Shown piece by piece: positions 1-7,832 of a stretch of 64,000 nt of DNA (positions are counted from its first letter, which is position 1; each line of letters opens with the position of its first letter). The DNA comes from Bacillus sp. M6-12. GTDB taxonomy: Bacteria; Bacillota; Bacilli; Bacillales; DSM-1321. The position numbers and the translations under genes were made by a program. The stretch lies in the NCBI RefSeq assembly GCF_002860285.1, contig NZ_PGVF01000009.1, positions 62,001 through 126,000 on the forward strand, given 5' to 3'. Under the pieces are notes generated by a model. It searched no databases. It worked only from the letters and a program-made list of their open reading frames with translations, and was not told the DNA's origin.

Positions 1-566
1 ACGAGGCATATGAACTAATGGCAAAGTACGGTACCTCCGCAGGTCCAAATCAGTTGTATTTTGAAACAGGACAAGGCTCAGAAGTATCCCTTGACGCACA
101 TCATGGAGTGGATATGCAGACATTGGAAGCACGGACATATGGATACGCCCGCCATTGGAAGCCTTATATGGTTAATAATGTTTCTGGTTTTATTGGACCT
201 GAAACGATTTACGATGGTAAACAGGTGATCAGGGCGGATTTAGAAGATTTATTTATGGGTAAGCTCCATGGGCTTCCAATGGGAATCGCTCCTACATATA
301 CAAACCACATGCAGGCAGACCAGAATGATCAGGAAATCGCCGGTATGCTCACCGCTCTCGCGGGTGCAAATTTTTATATGGGTGTGCCTGGCGGGGATGA
401 CGTAATGCTAAGCTATCAGGACACAAGCTATCATGACGACGCCAGCTTGCGGGAAATGCTGGGATTGCGCCCATTAAGGGAATTTGAAATCTGGCTCGAA
501 AAGATGGGCATTATGGAAAATGGGCGTCTCACAAATTATGCGGGAGACTTATCTATTTTTGATTAG
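1..566 (+). CDS. eutB: Ethanolamine ammonia-lyase large subunit, divergent copy 1 (5' end outside window)
   Basis: This is the C-terminal 187 residues of an EutB-type protein, which with EutC cleaves ethanolamine to acetaldehyde and ammonia using adenosylcobalamin. The open frame runs in from base 3, so the start lies outside the window. Family landmarks are present: YFETGQGSE, GFIGPE, ADQND and GDD near the C terminus. It differs from the second copy (7833-9197) at positions that are otherwise strongly conserved: APTYTNH replaces DICYTNH, VNNVSGF replaces VNTVVGF, and IRADLEDLF replaces IRAGLEDHF. Family membership is secure. Whether ethanolamine is its real substrate is not. The following eutC lies 165 bases away, an unusually wide gap for this pair. 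Confidence 0.9.
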   Translation, partial: EAYELMAKYGTSAGPNQLYFETGQGSEVSLDAHHGVDMQTLEARTYGYARHWKPYMVNNVSGFIGPETIYDGKQVIRADLEDLFMGKLHGLPMGIAPTYTNHMQADQNDQEIAGMLTALAGANFYMGVPGGDDVMLSYQDTSYHDDASLREMLGLRPLREFEIWLEKMGIMENGRLTNYAGDLSIFD

Positions 567-619
567 GGAATTTACATTAAGGCATTCTTGTAATTTCACT
601 GCTAATTGATGCAAGATTA

Positions 620-636
620 AAGGTCACAAAGACCTT
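620..636 (+). other. Stem-loop in the eutB1-eutC1 gap
   Basis: A perfect 6-bp stem (AAGGTC / GACCTT) with a 5-base loop sits in the 165-base gap between the first eutB and eutC. There is no T-run, so it is not a clear terminator. It could be an RNA processing or stabilising element, or part of a leader. Function is unknown. Confidence 0.35.
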
Positions 637-731
637 GCTGCAGTACGGTACACACTTAGGTTAAGTACACTTGATAAAAAGATAAAAACGAAAGAAAATT
701 TATATAGTTAAATAAAGGAGGCTTCTGCAAT

Positions 732-1628
732 TTGGATATCAATTCTATTGTTGAGCAAGTCATAAAGGAGCTTGAGAAAGCAGAAAAGCAGCCACACGAG
801 AGACGGGTTTCTCATGGTTCCAGCCAGCAATTAACTTCAGTAACAAAGAATTCTTCTGAAGGAATCCGTTCAATTACATTTAAAAAGGAAAAAAGAGTCA
901 CAGTAGATAACCCACAAAACCTTCAGACGATTGAACAAGTACAGGCAATAACTCCGGCGAGAATTGGTATAGGCAGGGCAGGCACCAGGATGAAAACTAA
1001 AAATTATCTCGAGTTCCTAATTGACCACGCTGCTGCGCAGGATGCAGTTTTTAAAGATGTTTCTGAGGAGTTTATCAAAGGATTGAATCTACCTGTCCTT
1101 CATTCAAGAGCGGAAACGATGGAAGAGTACTTAATGAATCTGGAATCAGGTCGAAAGTTAAAGAAAGAGTCAGCTGCTTGGGCAGCAGCAAACCTGCCTA
1201 AAGATAAGCAAATACAGATCGTTATTTCTGATGGGCTAAGCTCAGCGGGAATTGAAGCTAACATACCCGACATGCTTCCTGCACTTTTACAAGGTTTAAG
1301 AGTTAAAAATCTTTCGGTTGGTGACCCTGTTTTTATTAAAAGAAGCCGTGTATGGATCCAAGATGAAATAGCTTCGATAGTAAATTGTGATGTCGTCATT
1401 TCATTAATTGGGGAGCGGCCGGGTTTAGCAACTTCAAGAAGTATCAGTGCTTATTTAATCTATCGTCCAAATGAAAATACCGTGGAGGCAGACCGTACAG
1501 TTATTTCCAATATTCATGACGGCGGAATACCGCCTGTTGAAGCAGGTGCTTATTTAGCAGACATTATCGCTGATGTATTAAAGTTAAAAGCAAGCGGAGT
1601 AAAATTTGCACAACTCAAAGAAGTTTAA
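732..1628 (+). CDS. eutC: Ethanolamine ammonia-lyase small subunit, divergent copy 1
   Basis: EutC pairs with EutB and helps bind the cobalamin cofactor. The 298-residue product starts at TTG 732 behind an AAAGGAGG site. Residues 1-20 form a predicted amphipathic helix (MDINSIVEQVIKELEK) like the peptides that send enzymes into microcompartments, followed by a polar linker to about residue 75. The catalytic domain shows TPARIGIGRAG, DHAAAQDAV, SDGLSSAGIE, IGERPGL and NIHDGGIPPVEAGAYL. The motif usually reading PDxGRxL is changed to LESGRKL, while the second copy keeps RRPDYGRRL. It is paired with the divergent eutB just upstream, so both subunits look specialised together. Confidence 0.93.
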   Translation: MDINSIVEQVIKELEKAEKQPHERRVSHGSSQQLTSVTKNSSEGIRSITFKKEKRVTVDNPQNLQTIEQVQAITPARIGIGRAGTRMKTKNYLEFLIDHAAAQDAVFKDVSEEFIKGLNLPVLHSRAETMEEYLMNLESGRKLKKESAAWAAANLPKDKQIQIVISDGLSSAGIEANIPDMLPALLQGLRVKNLSVGDPVFIKRSRVWIQDEIASIVNCDVVISLIGERPGLATSRSISAYLIYRPNENTVEADRTVISNIHDGGIPPVEAGAYLADIIADVLKLKASGVKFAQLKEV

Positions 1629-1659
1629 CTAAGACCCGAGCTTTAAAGTGTGTTTATTA

Positions 1660-1680
1660 TCACTATTATAATAGTAGTGA
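1660..1680 (+). other. Inverted repeat upstream of the eutWV promoter
   Basis: TCACTA and TAGTGA arms (6 bp) enclose a 9-base A/T-rich centre just 5' of the eutW -35 box and after the eutC1 stop. It may be a weak terminator for eutBC1 or a regulator site. There is no T-run, and the assignment is uncertain. Confidence 0.3.
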
Positions 1681-1685
1681 CGGCA

Positions 1686-1714
1686 TTGACAAAAAATGGA
1701 GAGAAAAATATAAT
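1686..1714 (+). promoter_or_regulatory. Sigma-A promoter for eutWV
   Basis: A perfect TTGACA (1686-1691) and a perfect TATAAT (1709-1714) are separated by 17 bases, a consensus housekeeping promoter. The eutW start is 40 bases downstream of the -10 box. It suggests that the sensor and antiterminator pair is made constitutively, independent of the upstream eutBC. Confidence 0.85.
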
Positions 1715-1753
1715 ATTCATTATATTCACTATTTTTCACCCGGGAGTAAGTCA

Positions 1754-3187
1754 ATGATTGAAACTACGAGTTCAATAGATTCGTTATGTAAATTACATAC
1801 TAATCTAACTGAAATAGACATTGAAAAGATTAAAATTATTGCAGAAAATCTGCCTTTGATTGCAGATTTGAATCAGGCAAATATGTTTATTGATTGTCTT
1901 ACGAAAGAAGGAAAACATGCTATTGTTGTGGCTGAAGCAAGTCCAACAACCGCAAAATCAGTTTATCAGAAACAAGTGGCAGGGAAGTTTGCATACGAAG
2001 CGTTCGAACCTGCTGTTTTTTTTACTTTGAAAACTGCAAAGCCTATTCTTCAGAACAGGGCTCTTACACAGGAAGGAAAGACTGTGGAGCAAAGTGTGGT
2101 ACCTGTAATAGGTGCTGGAAATCGAATTATCGGTGCATTAATTATGGAAAAGGATATAAGTGAAAAACTGCAGCATCAATTTAAGATTGAAGCTTTATCT
2201 GAAGCTACTGAAACATTGAGTGAAATTCTGATTGGGATGACTGAGGACAGGCCGATTATCCCGGAGGTCATGCAGGAGTCATTATTCTTTATTAACTCTG
2301 AAAAACTTATTTTATACTTTAACCCGGCGGCCATTAACCTTATATTTGAGTTGTGCTCCGCTGAGTGCAGAGTTGGCGCTTCCATTTACGAATACTTTTC
2401 CAGTTTAGATGATATTATTGACCATCAAGATGAACTGCTGATGCGGGAGATAAGCCTGGATAACAAAGTTTTTCAATTGAAAAAGATAAGATTAGATCAG
2501 AACGGGAAATCTAATGGAATGTTTTTGATTTTTCGCGATATAACAGAGCTTCGTCAGAAGGAACGTGAATTGATTGTAAAGTCTGTAGCCATTCGCGAGA
2601 TACACCATAGAGTAAAAAATAACCTCCAAACCGTTGCCAGTCTATTGCGGCTCCAAATGAGAAGAGGCGTTCCCGACGAAAGCAAGGTACATTTTATTGA
2701 AAGCCTCAATCGTGTTTTAAGTATTGCTGCAGTGTATGAACTTATCCTATCAAACTCCAGTGTAGATGATGTTGAGATTCGCAGTTTAACAGAAAAGATT
2801 GGCAATATGCTTGTTTACAGTGAGGACCATGAAAACACCGAAATTACAATTGAATATTCAGGTCCGCGTCTTGAAATCAAGTCTAATGTTGCCGTTTCTT
2901 TAGCACTTGTTATTAATGAATTGATTCAAAATTGTATAAAACATGCTTTTCGTTCTGTTTTGAAAGGAAGGATAGACGTTTCTTTTGTTCACAATGATAG
3001 CCACATAGAAGTGCTTGTAAAAGACGATGGAGACGGATATTTACCGGATGCCAAGCCATCATTAGGTCTTGATATTGTAAAAATGATGATCGAACATGAT
3101 TTATCAGGAGAATTCACTATCCAGCGAGCTGAAATAGGCACGATAGCGTCCGTTAGATTTCCTCACGGAAAGGGGGCGTTACATTGA
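1754..3187 (+). CDS. eutW: Ethanolamine-responsive sensor histidine kinase EutW
   Basis: This cytosolic kinase is the sensor partner of EutV. The 477 residues show an N-terminal H-kinase-N type sensing domain (about 10-150), a PAS-like region (about 165-270) ending in FRDIT, and a HisKA_2 phosphoacceptor motif IREIHHRVKNNLQT with His284/His285. A HATPase domain follows, with N-box NELIQNCIKHA and a DDGDGY motif. No membrane segment is seen, as is usual for EutW. The start ATG 1754 follows a GGGAG site. Its stop overlaps the eutV start by 4 bases (TTGA), so the two are translationally coupled. In characterised Firmicutes EutW autophosphorylates in response to ethanolamine; here that is inferred by family. 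Confidence 0.93.
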   Translation: MIETTSSIDSLCKLHTNLTEIDIEKIKIIAENLPLIADLNQANMFIDCLTKEGKHAIVVAEASPTTAKSVYQKQVAGKFAYEAFEPAVFFTLKTAKPILQNRALTQEGKTVEQSVVPVIGAGNRIIGALIMEKDISEKLQHQFKIEALSEATETLSEILIGMTEDRPIIPEVMQESLFFINSEKLILYFNPAAINLIFELCSAECRVGASIYEYFSSLDDIIDHQDELLMREISLDNKVFQLKKIRLDQNGKSNGMFLIFRDITELRQKERELIVKSVAIREIHHRVKNNLQTVASLLRLQMRRGVPDESKVHFIESLNRVLSIAAVYELILSNSSVDDVEIRSLTEKIGNMLVYSEDHENTEITIEYSGPRLEIKSNVAVSLALVINELIQNCIKHAFRSVLKGRIDVSFVHNDSHIEVLVKDDGDGYLPDAKPSLGLDIVKMMIEHDLSGEFTIQRAEIGTIASVRFPHGKGALH

Positions 3188-3771
3188 CGAAGAGGCTAAT
3201 GGTAGTAGAGGATGAGTCAATAGTAAGGTTAGATATTGTAATGATGTTAAAAGATGCCGGGTACGATGTAGTTGCAGAGGCAGGTGACGGCGAGAAAGCA
3301 GTTGAACTGGCATATACGCTTAAACCCGATCTTGTCATTATGGATATCAAAATGCCAAAGTTAAACGGGCTTAAAGCAAGTGAAATTATATCAAATAAAT
3401 TTCATATTCCAATATTGTTAGTAACAGCATACAGCCAGCGCGATTATATTGATAAAGCAAAACAGGCTAATATATTAGGTTATTTAGTAAAGCCGATATC
3501 AGAAGCAAGTTTAATTCCTGCTGTGGAAATCGCATTAAAACAAGCGGAAAATGCAAGCGCCTACAAAGAGAAAGTCGATGAGATGCATATGGAGCTGAAA
3601 ATCCGAAAACTTGTGGAGAAGGCCAAAGGTCTGTTGATGAAAAAGCTGGATCTTTCGGAAGATGCTGCCTATAATCGGATGCGGAAGCTAAGCATGAACA
3701 AACAAGTGCCTCTTGAAACGGTCGCAAAACAAATTATCTCAAAATATAGGCAAGATTCTAAAAGTGAATAG
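3184..3771 (+). CDS. eutV: ANTAR response regulator / antiterminator EutV
   Basis: This response regulator binds RNA. The receiver domain (1-120) has the acidic pocket E9/D10, phosphoacceptor Asp54 in VIMDIKMP, the conserved Thr in VTAYS and the Lys in VKPIS. The C-terminal ANTAR domain (about 133-190) carries the typical KAKGLLMKKLDLSEDAAY core. Phosphorylated EutV is known to bind paired hairpins and prevent terminators from forming in eut transcripts. The TTG start overlaps the eutW stop. Terminator-bearing gaps lie immediately downstream (3772-3932) and before eutA (6111-6371), and these are the natural candidates for its targets. Confidence 0.94.
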   Translation: MTKRLMVVEDESIVRLDIVMMLKDAGYDVVAEAGDGEKAVELAYTLKPDLVIMDIKMPKLNGLKASEIISNKFHIPILLVTAYSQRDYIDKAKQANILGYLVKPISEASLIPAVEIALKQAENASAYKEKVDEMHMELKIRKLVEKAKGLLMKKLDLSEDAAYNRMRKLSMNKQVPLETVAKQIISKYRQDSKSE

Positions 3772-3777
3772 AAGGGC

Positions 3778-3836
3778 AAAGGTGCTTCAGAAAGTTTTAT
3801 CATCGATAAAACTGCAGGGCACCTTTCTGTTTTTTT
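3778..3836 (+). terminator. Intrinsic terminator after eutV
   Basis: The outer stem AAAGGTGC/GCACCTTT (3778-3785 with 3819-3826) encloses a second perfect stem AGTTTTATC/GATAAAACT (3793-3801 with 3805-3813), followed by a run of seven T's at 3830-3836. It separates eutWV from eutH and may be conditional. Confidence 0.85.
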
Positions 3837-3932
3837 AGGGGTAGATAGAAAATCTTGTAGATAATTACCCATTGGAGATTCGGATATCTTCCGTTTTCAT
3901 ATTTTTTATAAAAATATATAGGAGGGGTTGGC
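3837..3932 (+). promoter_or_regulatory. eutH leader with candidate attenuator hairpins
   Basis: Between the eutV terminator and eutH there are two possible stem-loops: GGGTA/TACCC arms around 3838-3870, and a 6-bp stem at 3874-3879 with 3886-3891 (one G-U pair). The second has a six-base loop and is followed by a T-rich stretch. Two adjacent hairpins next to a terminator is the layout of EutV targets. The A1/G4 loop signature described for EutV sites is not fully met, so this remains a candidate. Confidence 0.35.
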
Positions 3933-5204
3933 ATGGTTCTTGTTGGAAAAATAGTTATTTATATTATTATGACTTGCGCAGTTATTGGAGCTATTGCAGC
4001 TATCAGAAACAGTGACGAAGGATTAGGAAAACAATTTATGGAAGGTTTACATGCCATTGGGCACATCTTTGTACCTGCAGCAGGTATCATGGCTTCCATA
4101 CCGTATTTATCATGGTTCATAGACAAGGTTTGCGGACCATTTTTTGCTGCCATTGGGGCAGACCCTGCTATCGCAGCAACTGCTATTCTAGCAACAGATA
4201 TGGGTGGATATCAATTGGCACAAGTGCTGCAAGAATCCTACGAAGGCTGGATTATGGCTATGATCGTTGGATTTATGGCTGGAGCGACGATTGTATTCTC
4301 TATCCCAATGGGGTTGGCCATGCTTGATAAACGTGACCATAAATACATGGCATTGGGATTCATGAGCGGTGTTTTAACAATTCCGATTGGGGCATTCATT
4401 TCAAGTGTTTTAATCCTGATGACTAATTCAAAGGTTCGGGACGAGATTTCAACAACAGCTGATTCAACATACGAATTTGTATACAGTTATGGAAAGATAT
4501 TGTTAAATTTATCGCCATTATTGCTGTTCGTTATTGTCATTGCCCTTGGATTATACTTCATGCCGGATTTAATGATAAAAGGGTTTATGTGGTTCGGCCG
4601 AATCATGGATGCCGGTATTAAGCTTGTACTTGTATTCTCAATTGTAGAAATTTTTACTGGCTTATTCTCAACTGTTTTTGGCAGCTGGGGATTCCATCCA
4701 ATCATGGCGGACAAAGAGGACCAGTTCCGAGCCTTAGAAACTGCTGGATATATAGGGGTAATGCTTGCGGGAGCTTTCCCGATGGTATACTTGCTGCAAA
4801 AATATGCCGGAAAGCCGCTTGAAGCTGCGGGTAGTAAGATAGGTTTAAGCAAGGAAGGCAGTGCCGGTATTTTAGCTACTATTGCCAATATCCTTGCAAT
4901 GTTTAAGCTTGTGCGCACGATGCCGCCTAAAGACAAAGTAATCAATATTTCATTTGCCGTTTGTGCAGCATTCCTGCTTGGGGATCATTTGTCTTTTACC
5001 GCTAACTTCCAACCGACATTAATTCTTCCAATCATTGCTGGCAAATTGAGTGCAGGTGCAATTGGAATTGCCCTTGCCTATTGGCTTTCCGTTCCAAAAG
5101 CACTTGAGCTTGAAAAGAAAGACCGTGAAGCTGGTATTATCGGCAAAGATGAATACTTAAGCTCATCAGATATTGGTGCAGGAAGAAAATCAAAGGCAAT
5201 TTAA
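3933..5204 (+). CDS. eutH: Ethanolamine permease EutH
   Basis: EutH is a multi-pass membrane protein thought to import ethanolamine, mostly when external levels or pH are low. The 423-residue product has about ten hydrophobic segments from residue 5 on. The family-typical motif ATDMGGYQLA is near residue 87 and LGDHLSFTANFQP lies in the C-terminal third. Start ATG 3933 follows GGAGGGG at 8-base spacing. It is the first gene of the main eut run; eutS follows after 32 bases. Length and motifs match the family well, and no other transporter family fits. Confidence 0.95.
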   Translation: MVLVGKIVIYIIMTCAVIGAIAAIRNSDEGLGKQFMEGLHAIGHIFVPAAGIMASIPYLSWFIDKVCGPFFAAIGADPAIAATAILATDMGGYQLAQVLQESYEGWIMAMIVGFMAGATIVFSIPMGLAMLDKRDHKYMALGFMSGVLTIPIGAFISSVLILMTNSKVRDEISTTADSTYEFVYSYGKILLNLSPLLLFVIVIALGLYFMPDLMIKGFMWFGRIMDAGIKLVLVFSIVEIFTGLFSTVFGSWGFHPIMADKEDQFRALETAGYIGVMLAGAFPMVYLLQKYAGKPLEAAGSKIGLSKEGSAGILATIANILAMFKLVRTMPPKDKVINISFAVCAAFLLGDHLSFTANFQPTLILPIIAGKLSAGAIGIALAYWLSVPKALELEKKDREAGIIGKDEYLSSSDIGAGRKSKAI

Positions 5205-5236
5205 TTCTGGAAGCATCAAATGAGAGGGTTGTTTCT

Positions 5237-5578
5237 ATGACTGAAGAAAAAAAACGTTTTATACAAGAATTTGTTCCGGGCAAACAAGTCACCTTAAGCC
5301 ATTTAATTGCTAATCCGGACCCCGATATGTTTGAAAAATTGGGTATCCAAGAGACAGGAGCCCTTGGAATCCTTACATTAACACCGAGTGAAACAGTTAT
5401 CATTGCAGGCGACCTGGCGACTAAAGCGGCTAACGTACGGATTGGTTTTCTCGATCGATTTACAGGAAGCCTAGTTATTATCGGAAGTGTATCAGAAGTG
5501 GACATGGCGATGTCTGAAATCAATCGCTTTCTATCGGAAACACTGGGATACACTCCTGCAAAAATTACTAAATCCTAG
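5237..5578 (+). CDS. eutS: Microcompartment shell protein EutS
   Basis: EutS is a circularly permuted BMC-H protein that forms a bent hexamer, probably at facet edges of the shell. The 113 residues show an N-terminal extension EKKRFIQEFVPGKQVTLSHL typical of EutS/PduU. A BMC core follows, with ALGILTLTPSETVIIAGDLA and GSLVIIGSVSEVDMA. It sits between eutH and eutP with short gaps. An AGAGGGT site precedes the ATG by 8 bases. The length equals the family norm, and no abnormal feature was seen. Confidence 0.95.
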   Translation: MTEEKKRFIQEFVPGKQVTLSHLIANPDPDMFEKLGIQETGALGILTLTPSETVIIAGDLATKAANVRIGFLDRFTGSLVIIGSVSEVDMAMSEINRFLSETLGYTPAKITKS

Positions 5579-5609
5579 GCTGGCTGACTGGCAAAGATAA
5601 GGAGGTTCT

Positions 5610-6110
5610 ATGTTGGCTAAACATAAGGCAATGCTCATAGGATCAATTGGAGCTGGAAAATCAACCTTGACCAATTCGCTGCTGGGTCGAGAAGTGAAGG
5701 CAGTAAAAACCCAATCATTGAATTATTATGACTGGATAGTGGATACGCCTGGGGAATACACGGAAAATCCTTTATTTTATAAAAATATCATGGCGACAGC
5801 ACTCGAGGTAACACATGTTTTATATTTACAGGATGCTACGAATCAAAAGCTGATTTTCCCACACGGATTTAGTTCTGGATTCAACAAGCTGGCTATTGGA
5901 GTTGTTACGAAAAGTGATTCAGAACGTGCCGATGTAAATCTTGCTGTGTCCCAGTTAAAACGGGTTATCGCCAAGGGGCCAATCGTAATCACTTCTTCTT
6001 ATAAAAATGAGGGGATACAGGAGATTCGAGAGCTTGTCCAGCTAAATTCATTAGAAGAAATGAAAGAGTATGCAAACAATAACTATTCTGCTAACATAAT
6101 ATTTGCGTGA
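5610..6110 (+). CDS. eutP: EutP/PduV-type GTPase-like protein
   Basis: EutP is a small Ras-like P-loop NTPase of microcompartment operons; the Salmonella protein has reported acetate kinase activity. The 166 residues contain a Walker A motif GSIGAGKST (about 10-18), a switch-type DTPGEY and a VVTKSD that matches the base-recognition motif (T/N)KxD. Start ATG 5610 follows GGAGG by 4 bases. No AckA homologue is in the window, so EutP is a possible route from acetyl phosphate to acetate plus ATP; that is inference. It is followed by a terminator before eutA. Confidence 0.92.
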   Translation: MLAKHKAMLIGSIGAGKSTLTNSLLGREVKAVKTQSLNYYDWIVDTPGEYTENPLFYKNIMATALEVTHVLYLQDATNQKLIFPHGFSSGFNKLAIGVVTKSDSERADVNLAVSQLKRVIAKGPIVITSSYKNEGIQEIRELVQLNSLEEMKEYANNNYSANIIFA

Positions 6111-6172
6111 AAACCTTTACAAATAACAGAAAATAACTTATATTCTGTATATACAAAAGAATGTGAAATGGC

Positions 6173-6230
6173 AATGGCGCCTCATCCAGCTATCTTGGTA
6201 CAGATAGCTCGCTGAGGTGCCATTTTTTTA
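6173..6230 (+). terminator. Long-stem terminator between eutP and eutA
   Basis: An 11-bp outer stem (6174-6184 with 6213-6223, one G-U pair) encloses a perfect 8-bp inner stem AGCTATCT/AGATAGCT with a six-base loop. A run of seven T's follows. It lies inside the apparent eut operon, so it is either a true boundary or a conditional terminator relieved by EutV. The 140 bases between it and eutA hold no other gene. Confidence 0.85.
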
Positions 6231-6371
6231 TGTTAATATATTCCTTTTAAGCTAAGCGTCAATTCTGTTCCAGCCATCCAATATTTTAATTTGGGTATGG
6301 TTATTCCCATAACGCAATTCAAACAAATACAGAATTTAACAGGCGCTTGCATATTTACAGGAGTGGTGAGA

Positions 6372-7817
6372 ATGAGTCGTTATGGCCCGCAAAAAGAGGC
6401 AATTATCAGTGCAGGCATTGATATCGGAACCAGTACAACGAAGGTCGTTATCAGCCGGTTCTCTTTAATGAATATGGCAGGGGGAACTCATATGCCGCGT
6501 ATCGAGATCATTGATAAGGAAGTGATATACCGGAGCCCTATTTATCGGACACCACTTTTATCTGATACAGATATAGATATCGTGTCAGTTGAACAGCTAG
6601 TAAACAATGAGTATAAAAAGGCTGGGATTGAAAGCAGGGAAATAAAAACGGGTGCAGTCATTATTACAGGGGAAACGGCTACTAAGAAAAATGCGGAAGA
6701 AATGATTCATCACCTTTCCGACCAAGCCGGGGAATTTCTTGTCGCAACAGCAGGGCCTGACCTTGAGGGCATTATAGCTGCTAAAGGATCCGGAGCTTTC
6801 CAATACTCACAAAAAACAGGCAAAGTCATTGCGAATATCGATATTGGCGGTGGAACTGCTAATGTTGCCGTTTATAAATCTGGCAAGCTGTGCGGTACCT
6901 GTACATTACATATCGGTGGAAGACTGATCGAATTTGCAGCGGGAAAAGTGAAAAGCATTTCTCCTCCAGTCAAAAGATTACTTTCTCAAAAAGGCTGGTC
7001 ACTGGCCGAAGGTGATAATTATAAAGAGGAAACTATTAAGTTAATAACGAATTATATGGCAGATTTGGTGGCTCGTATGTTAGATCATAAGCTCACAAAA
7101 GAAGACCATGTCCTGCTGCTAGGCCATGAGCCTAATTGGATAGAGAACATTGATGTGATTATGATTTCCGGCGGAATCAGTGAATGCATCTATAAATACG
7201 AAGACCAATCAAACATTGTGGCTCAATACGATGATATTGGCAATACCCTGGCAGCATCCCTAAAATCCAATTTGCAATTATCTCTGTGGCCATGGATCGA
7301 GCCAGATGAAACCGTTCGAGCAACCGTGTTGGGAGCCGGTACACAAACAACTGAAATCAGCGGAGCTACCATACAGGTCAATAAAAACGATCTTCCACTG
7401 AAGAACCTCCCAGTTTTCCAGGTCAGATTGGAACAAGATTTTTCAAAGGGCATTAAAAAGTTAAACGCGTCAGTAAAGGAAGCGTTGGAAATTTATGATC
7501 CACAAGGTGAAGGGCTAAATTTCGCGATGTATATTACGGAACTGCCTTATTTAAGTTTCCGTGAAATTCAGGAGCTGGGAACTTCCATAATTGAAGCGTT
7601 CTCTAAAAGGCCAAAAAGTGAACAGCCCATTGTAATCGTTTTAGAAAGTGACTACGCAAAAGTACTGGGCCAGACGATAAATTTGCTTGCACCACAACAA
7701 AACTTGATCTGCATCGACCAAATTAAGGTAGAAAATGGCGACTATTTAGATATTGGAAGCGTATTGCAGACCAGCGTAGTTCCTGTGGTTATCAAAACAT
7801 TGACTTTCCACAGCTAG
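6372..7817 (+). CDS. eutA: Ethanolamine ammonia-lyase reactivating factor EutA
   Basis: EutA is an Hsp70/actin-fold ATPase that exchanges damaged cobalamin out of the lyase. Nucleotide-binding motifs are visible: phosphate-1 loop SAGIDIGTSTT near the N terminus and phosphate-2 loop ANIDIGGGTANVA. I place the start at ATG 6372, giving 481 residues, because it follows CAGGAG and begins just before the conserved SAGIDIG. An upstream in-frame ATG at 6291 would add 27 atypical residues. The gene ends 15 bases before the second eutB. One EutA may serve both lyase copies. Confidence 0.94.
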   Translation: MSRYGPQKEAIISAGIDIGTSTTKVVISRFSLMNMAGGTHMPRIEIIDKEVIYRSPIYRTPLLSDTDIDIVSVEQLVNNEYKKAGIESREIKTGAVIITGETATKKNAEEMIHHLSDQAGEFLVATAGPDLEGIIAAKGSGAFQYSQKTGKVIANIDIGGGTANVAVYKSGKLCGTCTLHIGGRLIEFAAGKVKSISPPVKRLLSQKGWSLAEGDNYKEETIKLITNYMADLVARMLDHKLTKEDHVLLLGHEPNWIENIDVIMISGGISECIYKYEDQSNIVAQYDDIGNTLAASLKSNLQLSLWPWIEPDETVRATVLGAGTQTTEISGATIQVNKNDLPLKNLPVFQVRLEQDFSKGIKKLNASVKEALEIYDPQGEGLNFAMYITELPYLSFREIQELGTSIIEAFSKRPKSEQPIVIVLESDYAKVLGQTINLLAPQQNLICIDQIKVENGDYLDIGSVLQTSVVPVVIKTLTFHS

Positions 7818-7832
7818 GAGAGGGGGATCAAA

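Noticed and set aside
566..732. Cobalamin riboswitch near the eut genes
   Set aside because: The gap is too short and I found no B12-box-like sequence; only one small hairpin is present.
1100..1399. Long minus-strand frame within eutC1
   Set aside because: It is the antisense shadow of a well-supported gene and has no ribosome site or family features. Similar shadows across other genes were dropped for the same reason.
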